In this document: one piece after another, positions 57,101 to 64,000 of the stretch
Layout: the number at the start of each line of letters is the position of its first letter
Numbering within the stretch: the first letter of the stretch is position 1
Assembly (NCBI GenBank): GCA_030248135.1
Contig: JASANC010005033.1
Coordinates: forward strand, 1-64,000
Direction: 5' to 3'
Source of the DNA: Theristus sp. LFF4_11
Lineage: Eukaryota > Nematoda > Chromadorea > Monhysterida > Xyalidae
DNA: 64,000 bases
Program-made: the position numbers and the translations under genes
Notes under the pieces: generated by a model
Seen by the model: the letters and a program-made list of their open reading frames with translations, nothing else
Told to the model about the DNA's origin: nothing
Databases searched by the model: none

Positions 57101-60100
57101 TGGAAAACGCATAAAAATGTGTTTTTGCCCAACTTTTAAAGCAAAAAAAGTCCCGGGACAAAAATCTAAGGTCAGATTCGAATTCAGCGACCCCGAAACC
57201 CTCTATGTAGAATTAAAAATTAAAATTACAAGTTGTTTCTAATTTGATTTTTTTACTGCGAAACGAAAACGTGTGCAAAAAGCAAAAAAAATCAACTTTT
57301 TACCCATTTTTTGGGTGGGCAAGTGGTCAGTTGCAAAATATCAAAACTGATTCCGATACAGCGGTTGTAAGGCTGTTGTAAAACAGCTTTGTTAAAAAAA
57401 TCCGCACTTAAAACTAAAAATTAAAACAAAAAACCACTGGAAAACGCATAAAAATGTGTTTTTGCCCAGTTTTTAGAGCAATAAAAAAGCCCGGGACAAA
57501 AATCTAAGGTCAGATTCAAATTCAGCGATCTTGAAAACCCCCCTGGAGAACTAAAAATTAAAATTACAAGTTGTTTCTAACTTGATTTTTTCACTGTGAA
57601 ACGAAAACGTGTGCAAAAAGCAAAAAAATCAACTTTTTACCCATTTTTTAGATGGACAAGTGGTCAGTTGCAAAATATCAAAACTGATTCAGATACAGCG
57701 GTTGTATGGCTGTTATAAAACAGCTTTGCTAAAAAAATCCGCACTTAAAATTAAAAATTAAAACAAAAAACCACTGGAAAACGCATAAAAATGTGTTTTT
57801 GCCCAACTTTTAAAGCAAAAAAAGTCCCGGGACAAAAATCTAAGGTCAGATTCAAATTCAGCGACCCCGAAACCCTCTATGTAGAATTAAAAATTAAAAT
57901 TACAAGTTGTTTCTAATTTGATTTTTTTACTGCGAAACGAAAACGTGTGCAAAAAGCAAAAAAAATCAACTTTTTACCCATTTTTTGGGTGGGCAAGTGG
58001 TCAGTTGCAAAATATCAAAACTGATTCCGATACAGCGGTTGTAAGGCTGTTGTAAAACAGCTTTGTTAAAAAAATCCGCACTTAAAACTAAAAATTAAAA
58101 CAAAAAACCACTCGAAAACGCATAAAAATGTGTTTTTGCCCAGTTTTTAAAGCAATAAAAAAGCCCGGGACAAAAATCTAAGGTCAGATTCAAATTCAGC
58201 GATCTTGAAAACCCCCCTGGAGAACTAAAAATTAAAATTACAAGTTGTTTCTAACTTGATTTTTTCACTGTGAAACGAAAACGTGTGCAAAAAGCAAAAA
58301 ATCAACTTTTTACCCATTTTTTAGATGGACAAGTGGTCAGTTGCAAAATATCAAAACTGATTCAGATACAGCGGTTGTATGGCTGTTATAAAACAGCTTT
58401 GCTAAAAAAATCCGCACTTAAAATTAAAAATTAAAACAAAAAATCACTGGAAAACGCATAAAAATGTGTTTTTGCCCAACTTTTAGAGCAAAAAAGTCCC
58501 GGGACAAAAATCTAAGGTCAGATTCGAATTCAGCGACCCGAAACCCTCTATGTAGAATTAAAAATTGAAATTACAAGTTGTTTCTAATTTGATTTTTTTA
58601 CTGCGAAACGAAAACGTGTGCAAAAAGCAAAAAAAAATCAACTTTTTACCCATTTTTTAGGTGGGCAAGTGGTCAGTTGCAAAATATCAAAACTGATTCC
58701 GATACAGCGGTTGTAAGGCTGTTGTAAAACAGCTTTGTTAAAAAAATCCGCACTTAAAATTAAAAATTAAAACCAAAAAACACTGGAAAACGCAAAAAAA
58801 TGTGTTTTTGCCCAATTTTAGGGCAAAAAAATGCCCGGGGCAAAAATCTAAGATCAGATTCAAATTCAGCGACCCCGAAAACCCCCCTGTAGAACCAAAA
58901 ATGAAAATCGAAAAATTGTGTTTATGAGCTCAAAAAATGTTTTAAAAAAATAGCGTAATTTAAAAAAAAAGTAATTTTAACTAGCATCGTAGCGCCTCAG
59001 GGACCCCCCTTGCAAGGGCTCATTGATACAGGGCCTTAAAGAACTCCGCAAGATCTTTCACGTGAATACTGTGTGAGGTTCCAGAAACTGTGCAACTACG
59101 AGATACGGTAGGGCTAAAAAGGTACACTTTGCGAAAAATCGCAAAAAATCGAGGGTTTTTCAACTTTCGCATCCTAAAAACGACCTTTATAGGCATAATC
59201 AGGGGGTACTCAGGGGGTAAACCTGAAGCGCCTTGATTAGTAGAATGTCCCTGCACCCTTGGTTTAAAAACTTTCCCATGTAGCGCTAGACCCCCCCCCC
59301 CACTCTTATTTGCAAACGGTGTTAAACAAAACTGGTTTCATTTGACTCACCTTCACAGCGTCCAGCACATCCCACAATTGCAACGAATCAGGCGTCAAAA
59401 AGCAGAAACGAAACTTCAGTCGGTGAAAACTGCAAAGACAACCATTTGATTTGGACGTTCGATATTTTTATTATTTTAGACCATGCGGTGATTGAAATTC
59501 TAAATTTTTCGTGTTGAACCAAAAAAAATTCAGTTCATTTCGAGCTAAACAGCCAACTATTCAAAGCTAAACAACGCAAGAAGGTTTTGGAAGTTGCCTC
59601 CGCACCAAAAAAGCGTATCCACGCCAACAAAACGCTGCAGCAAAACAAAACGACCATAAAAACCCACTCACTTGAGGAACATTGCGCCGGTGTCACTCGG
59701 ATTCGCCTGTGTTTGCGCATCGCAAGTCGAGAACAGTCGAACCAAACCGGCAGCTGGTGTGGCCTGCTCGTCAAGTGAGACGATCGTCTGAAATTGGACG
59801 AAACGGAATGGAAGAAAACCAAAAAACAAATAAAACACTGCTACAGTCTAACTCTTTGAACATATCCAACGATCCAAAGTTCCATGCAAACCAAACTCCG
59901 CCTCCACATCAGTTCATGCACAGAATGTATACATCAACCAATCAGCTAGTGGATATGTTATGGAGTTAGACTGTACTGTTACTGAAGATTGATCGACAGT
60001 CGAAAATGGTCGGAAGGAATGAAAACAAGAAAAAATTGCATTGTTGCAAGTTGTAATCTTCGTTGCCTGAACAGCTTCATCAGTGAGGTCGCTACCACAC

Positions 60101-61319
60101 ACACAGGCACAATGGAGCCGACAGCACACTGTGACAGCTGGTGTGTTTGTTTGCGAGTGCATTAATCGCGGTGCACCCAGCATGTGAGCGAGCATTGCAG
60201 TTTCAAAAGTGGTCAGAAGCATAGTTGTTCTAGGGGGGGGGGGCTGGGGGCGCCTTCGGCCCCCGCAAAAAACTTTTCGAATCTTCAGATTTTTTCAGCC
60301 CAGCTATTATCTATCTAAAAAAATTTCCCAGCCAGCTATTTATCTGAAAATTTTTGTCTTCGAAGACATAAAATGAGTCAATTTTTGACCAAAATTGACC
60401 ATTTTTGCTCGAAATTCTTAAAAATTTCGCTAATTTTTGGTAAATTACGCTTTATAGTTGATTTTTAGTGTATTAAGCATTATTTAGCTGTTTTTATCGC
60501 TTTTTAGCGATTTAGCTATTTCAAAATTTTGACCGGCGTTCCAAAATCACATGCCCCCGCGCCCCCCCCCCCAAAATTTGCAGCCTGGCTGCACTTGTGC
60601 GATGTGCTTTTCGTTCGGCAACCTTCAGGGACGCAAACGCCCGTTTGGACGCTGCTGTGCACCTTGCACTGTAGTCCAAAGACAATGATCCACTCGATCG
60701 TCACACGACCATCAAAGACCGACCGTGCAAAACGGCGGTGCGTCGGCGCCCAAATACGAGCGACGCTTTTCGAGCGTCAACTGAGTTTTGTGCTTCCTCT
60801 GTTGCGCCAGCTGGTGACGTCGTTCCACCTTCGATCGTTTCAGGCGAGTTTTAAGCGATTGACTGACCGGCAGCGACGTTGGACGGCCTGACAAAATGCA
60901 ACTTCCAGTCTTCAGCACATTTTTCAGTGGTTCTGTCACATTTCATTCTTTCAAAACTACATCCATTCATCCATTTTATTCCCCCCAAAAAGCAGGAAAC
61001 TCCGATAAAAATGTAAGAACAGCATGTAACACGTGAAAACCAGGACAGTTTGTTTATGGGCTGCCACCCTTTATGACTCCCAGGCGTCCGCTGAGTCATT
61101 TTATTTCATGAAAACAGCAGGGGCAGTGACTCACACTCACGGGATACGGCCAGCCATTCAACCACAACGAATAAGCCACAGTTTGGTTTGAGGTAAACCG
61201 TTCATTGCAGACGCACCTTTCGCGGCCGCATCCACGGACCGCTTGCTCCGGTGTCTGCCTGTTTTGTGTTGTTTGTTCGACTGCTTGAACGCACCAGCCC
61301 GATGCGTCGTAGAAACCAT
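45141..61319 (-). CDS. tsr1: TSR1, 40S ribosomal subunit assembly factor (one internal segment missing)
   Basis: Exons in transcript order: 61217-61319, 60724-60887, 59672-59787, 59351-59429, 55192-55279, 54660-54759, 54161-54308, [missing part], 53167-53305, 52693-52826, 51337-51435, 50758-50798, 50560-50652, 50270-50426, 49955-50006, 49449-49660, 49098-49191, 48669-48799, 45410-45509, 45141-45325 (TAG). These give 744 residues, all in phase. Landmarks: [19 protein letters not shown] start, [20 protein letters not shown], the Gln/Thr/Trp stretch [23 protein letters not shown], an acidic exon, [85 protein letters not shown]. Known role: a GTPase-fold but non-catalytic factor of late 40S maturation. 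About 65-70 residues expected between 54161 and 53305 are absent. The introns hold a 3.9-kb palindrome, a foldback element and tandem repeats. Confidence 0.95.
45708..46991. mobile_element. Foldback element with about 135-bp inverted arms in a TSR1 intron
   Basis: The left arm (about 45708-45850) runs from ATTATCTAAAAATGCGGG through GGAGGAATATGGCC to TACAAGTACATAAGAG. The right arm (about 46858-46991) is its reverse complement. A younger MITE (46388-46839) is nested inside. A solo arm occurs at about 1122-1212. Confidence 0.8.
46388..46839. mobile_element. MITE with TACCGTATTACCTCTAATAAA ends, copy 2, nested
   Basis: Ends TACCGTATTACCTCTAATAA and TTAATAGAGGTAATACGGTA, collinear with 29232-29650, including a CTTTTGTAATGAAATTACCA segment. 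It is inserted inside the foldback element. Confidence 0.88.
47100..47760. repeat. Tandem repeat, about 150-bp unit, four to five copies
   Basis: Units carry CGATTTCGCCAATTTCCACGG, CCGATTCGCCCGAAATCGT, TATCTAGAGTTGCTCACAT and GTGATCAGCGCATTGAATTA. Unit starts at about 47119, 47275, 47427, 47567 and 47717 give periods of 140-156 bp. It lies in the long TSR1 intron between exons 48669-48799 and 45410-45509. Confidence 0.85.
49675..49905. repeat. AATCAGCTGATT-family arms beside a TSR1 exon
   Basis: A right arm (CACCAACCAACCAATCAGTTG, about 49738-49795) is directly followed by a left arm (TACAGTCGAACACTAAATTA, about 49796-49860). The block lies between exons 49449-49660 and 49955-50006 and fills most of that intron. 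Confidence 0.65.
51153..51325. repeat. AATCAGCTGATT-family hairpin adjoining the acidic TSR1 exon
   Basis: Begins TACAGTCGAACACTAAATTA then CAGTCAGCTGATTGG, with a GTGCAGGACAGGCTCCGCC centre, and ends CCAATCAGCTGATGATTGCC. It ends about 12 bp from the donor of exon 51337-51435. Confidence 0.75.
52946..53107. repeat. Hairpin element of the CAGCTAGTTGGATATG subfamily in a TSR1 intron
   Basis: Arms TACAGTCTAATCCTGCGACAT with CCAACTAGCTGATTGG and CCAATCAGCTAGTTGGATAT with GCCTGTAC are inverted. A relative lies at 59843-59979 (ends TACAGTCTAACTC and GAGTTAGACTGTA). Confidence 0.7.
53310..54160. other. G-run region where a TSR1 coding segment should be but is not seen
   Basis: At about 53646-53880 the sequence consists of G runs broken by AAA, unlike the other G-tract repeats, with no recognisable transposon ends. 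The flanking TSR1 exons end and begin in phase 0, yet the conserved segment between them in the family is missing here. The rest of the interval shows no exon on the minus strand. Confidence 0.55.
55392..59325. mobile_element. 3.9-kb palindromic element bounded by TTAA, inside a TSR1 intron
   Basis: The ends TTAACACCGTTTGCAAATAA and TTATTTGCAAACGGTGTTAA are inverted and continue as about 350-bp near-identical outer arms (55428-55745 and 58981-59275). Inside, about 340-bp units (motifs AAACGAAAACGTGTGC, AAAATCAACTTTTTACCCAT) run forward to a centre near 56690 and then in reverse complement for about six more units. TTAA on both sides recalls piggyBac target choice. An 88-codon frame occurs in each outer arm (55438-55704 plus, 59020-59256 minus, the latter starting slightly inside), but it matches nothing I know. 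No transposase is visible. The right end lies only 25 bp from the donor of exon 59351-59429. Confidence 0.85.
59843..59979. repeat. Hairpin element of the CAGCTAGTTGGATATG subfamily
   Basis: Ends TACAGTCTAACTC and GAGTTAGACTGTA are perfect inverted repeats; the arms contain CATATCCAAC and CAATCAGCTAGTGGATATG. It lies in the TSR1 intron between exons 60724-60887 and 59672-59787. Confidence 0.75.
60220..60585. mobile_element. CATAGTTGTTC-family MITE, right-truncated, in a TSR1 intron
   Basis: The left end CATAGTTGTTCTAGGGG is complete and the body follows the family through TTCGAAGACATAAAATGAG. The sequence leaves the family near 60585 and the right end is missing. It is more diverged than the other copies. 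Confidence 0.75.
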
Positions 61320-62821
61320 TTTGCTTTCAGGCCCTTTTCAACAAACAGAATAGTTTCTTGCACATTTGCCAAGAAATAAGTTGATTGGCTACTGAATTAG
61401 AGCGCAAGCCCGTTATCGAACCAGATTTACTGGAATTTTCAAACAATAACAGAACGCAAGATAGTCGGCACGGTTCAGTTTGTAAAACTGTCTTCTGTTA
61501 CAAATCCAATGGCAAGACCCCTTGATTTGCGACTTCCATTTTACTTTTATGCCATTCCGTGTCACACAGTTTTGCTGACTCTCAAATTTCAGACATTTTC
61601 GGAGCCATTCAATGAAATCAATCACAATACAGATCGTCAACCATTCCATCGTGCCTTTTTCGCAAGTACAAAACTGTTCAAGGGTCACCAAAAATTTTAA
61701 GTAAACCACTTTTCAAATACGTTGAAGTAAGTTCCTTTCCATTGTAAAAAACAGTCGGTTACTTGCCTAAATGTGTTAGTCAAACAGCATATGAATCGCA
61801 AACAAGTGGATAATCATAATTTGTTAAATAATGGAGCCATTAAGAAAACATGTACTTCGGCGATTTGTTTGAAAAGAAACCCACCCAAAATCTGTTTTAG
61901 AAATTGTGACAGGTAGAAACCAACCAGTCTTCGCCCAAAACCAACAAAAAACAACCAAAACGTAACCATAAGCAACAAAACAAGCGTATTACACACTAAT
62001 TTCACGGGGGTAAAAATGAGGAGTTGCAAACACTTGAAAAGACAAGAATCCGTTTTTAAATTTTCGTTTGGTTCTCTGAAAAAGCTTCTCCTGTATTGGG
62101 TTCAAAGTTCTAAAAGTCTCTATTGTTTTGAACCAGTTGACCATTAGAAACCTACTTACGCCGTAACCTCTCAGAGAACCACGAAAACTTACCAAAATCG
62201 TCACAAAAACACCAACAAAATAAAAGGGAACGGTACCAAAAGTATGAACATCACAGTCGAACTCACAAAAGTCACTATTCTGCACAATCAAACTGGCAAT
62301 TTTTCAAATTCTTATCAGCGTTTACAATTGCGTGTTCGACTGTTGATGAATTGCGAACGCACAAATTGACCGAGAAAAAATGTATTTTGTCGGCAATGTT
62401 GGTTGAGTTATTCGCCTAAATTTCGAAAAAATGTGCGGTTCACTACCAAAAAAACAATTGAGTAAATATGTGCGGAAACAACAAAAAAGCACATCACACG
62501 ACGCCCCAATGTTTTGGAAATATAAAACGGTTTTGAATCTAAACTCGACAGAACGTGTGTCAACAAACAATTTTGAACCAAGCAATTCTCTCATATCGGT
62601 TCTCCAAAATCATTCTGCACGAAGGTTCTGTCCAGTTCAGAGCAAAAATGGAATATGATGAATGAACAAACCAAGCGTCTGCTTTGCACAGTTATAGAGA
62701 GAGCAAACTTGGGAGTAAACTGGGTGTGTTTCACAACTGATCGTCTGTGGATAAATGGATGAACTGATAAAAATACTGACAATACTCCGTTGCGTCAAAC
62801 AAGCTGTCCTGTTTTTCATCT
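61320..62821. other. Intergenic AT-rich sequence upstream of TSR1
   Basis: No exon is supported on either strand. The TSR1 promoter would lie just above 61319 on the minus strand; no TATA-like or initiator motif stands out. Confidence 0.35.
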
Positions 62822-62956
62822 CTAAATATCGTCAATATTCAAATCATCGCCATCCTCTTCTTCGTCGTTTTCATCGTCACTCGCCTTGCTCGTCTTGCCG
62901 TTCTTGGCCACTGCTCCGTTCACTGCAGCCTTCGGTGCCACTTCACCGCTGCCGAA
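62822..62956 (-). CDS. Last exon of an unidentified acidic protein
   Basis: A minus-strand frame follows a good acceptor (CAG at 62959-62957) and ends in TAG at 62824-62822, giving 44 residues. It is Ala/Lys-rich (APKAAVNGAVAKNGKTSKA) then strongly acidic (DDENDEEEDGDDLNIDDI). Such tails occur in nuclear and translation-related proteins, but I cannot name the family. Upstream exons would lie above 62960 or beyond the window. Confidence 0.55.
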   Translation of the reverse strand, partial: FGSGEVAPKAAVNGAVAKNGKTSKASDDENDEEEDGDDLNIDDI

Positions 62957-63649
62957 CTGAAATATTACGCAAATGTTCATTCGCTCATTTTGTTTTTTCT
63001 CGCATTAAAAAGTCACTTCACGAGTTCAGCATGTGTAACTGAAGAAGTGGAATGCACACGGATCAGTGCCAGTGAAATTGCAGAGTTTGCACTCTTTGGG
63101 TCGAAGCAGTCAATTGACTTTTCGGAGGTTTGTTCGTTTGACACAACAAAAGACAAGGTGCCCAAAGCAAAAGAAGTCATTTTACGCAACCAACAAAAAC
63201 TCGGCAGAATAGTTAGACTGTGGCATCCCAAAATGAATGAATTAATGAATGTATGAACAATGCCACAGCCTGTTTTTTTTGCAGAAAAACGTCGGTTTTT
63301 TGCAGAAATTTTGGAGCGTTTGCAGAAATTTTTTTCGCAAATTTCTGCAAATTGCAGAAACAGATTGGCATGCAAACTTTGGTTCTGCAATATTCATTTT
63401 GTGCATGGCGCTTGACTGAGGTTTCACATCAACATGGAAGAAATTTCAAATAGTTTTTTTTTGTCAAAAACAGCTGTTTCGGCGATTGCTGTAGCGCAAT
63501 GATTGGCGTTTTGTTTTGTCTTCGTAAATAAAATCGGAGTATTTCAAATTCGAAAAATAAAACAGAATCAGGTCACATCGAAAATTATTGTTTGCTGTTA
63601 GGCTTTCTGTTGTGAATTAGAATGAAGTGATCCATCATCCACACAACAG

Positions 63650-64000
63650 AAGATGCGAAAATGAGACATTGGCGGAGGTGCGCAAGTTTGTCGTCGAGCG
63701 TGTCGAGAATCTAAGCAACCGATTCGAAGATGCTACCGTCTGAGGCTGCCAAAATATTCTACCGTCTGAGATGGATGGATCTGAACAGCTGCTGGCGTAC
63801 GGAAATGCCGACCTGCTGTATCTGCACCAGTTTTATTCATCAATTTTGCCGGGCAAGGGCAGTATCGCTGACGAATGAAAACGATTCAAACGCGAACGAA
63901 TTCAATTCCCTGGTCCGAGTATAACTGCAGGCAAGCATGCAGTATCTGGGGATGAAAACAAAGAGGCGACACAAAATCAAACCAAACAAAGTGAACTGAG
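63650..64000 (+). pseudogene. Open frame with protein-like composition, interrupted by two TGA codons
   Basis: After an acceptor-like CAACAG (ends 63649) one plus-strand frame reads ETLAEVRKFVVERVENLSNR, meets TGA, reads DGSEQLLAYGNADLLYLHQF and SSILPGKGSIADE, meets a second TGA, then stays open to the window edge. The first two segments look like real protein (heptads, then a Leu-rich helix). I do not recognise the family. It may be a decayed gene, separate exons with tiny spacers, or chance. Confidence 0.3.

Noticed and set aside
63013..63390. 125-codon minus-strand frame near the acidic exon
   Set aside because: It includes AT-rich, GCAGAAATTT-type repeated sequence and no splice sites linking it to exon 62822-62956.

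Overview
The window looks like nuclear DNA of an invertebrate metazoan, most probably a nematode. Genes are split by GT-AG introns, GC-rich exons sit in AT-rich introns full of non-autonomous DNA transposons, and no bacterial-style operons are seen. The nematode call rests mainly on a HOOK-family gene whose last exon adds a membrane anchor and a KASH-like tail, an architecture known from C. elegans ZYG-12. It is an inference, not proof.

I could build five genes from splice signals, reading phase and family similarity. (1) 2561-5650, minus: a type I membrane C-type lectin with a Ser/Thr-rich stalk and an acidic tail; its signal-peptide exon was not found. (2) 12834-23734, plus: HOOK coiled-coil adaptor with a C-terminal KASH-like anchor, about 21 exons. 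(3) 24860-27728, minus: a secreted or membrane C-type lectin followed by an EGF module; its 3' end was not found. (4) 30265-33396, minus: LIN-7 (L27 plus PDZ), 7 exons, complete. (5) 45141-61319, minus: TSR1, a 40S ribosome-assembly factor, 19 exons recognised, with one internal stretch missing beside an abnormal G-run. A final acidic exon of an unknown minus-strand gene lies at 62822-62956, and an open frame broken by two TGA codons runs off the right edge.

The rest is mostly repeats. Several unrelated short families have inverted ends and 8-bp target duplications, as in hAT elements, and many carry long G or C tracts. The stretch 33.5-43.9 kb is almost entirely such elements, nested and duplicated. 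Other families have TA duplications (Tc1/mariner-like). One 3.9-kb palindromic element bounded by TTAA fills a TSR1 intron. A hairpin family with a central AATCAGCTGATT motif is inserted beside several exons.

The genes do not form an obvious pathway. HOOK-KASH would link dynein or microtubules to the nuclear envelope, LIN-7 organises membrane scaffolds, TSR1 acts in small-subunit maturation, and the two lectins are probably surface or secreted recognition proteins. A shared feature across unrelated genes is frequent use of an unusual GTYGGY 5' splice site.
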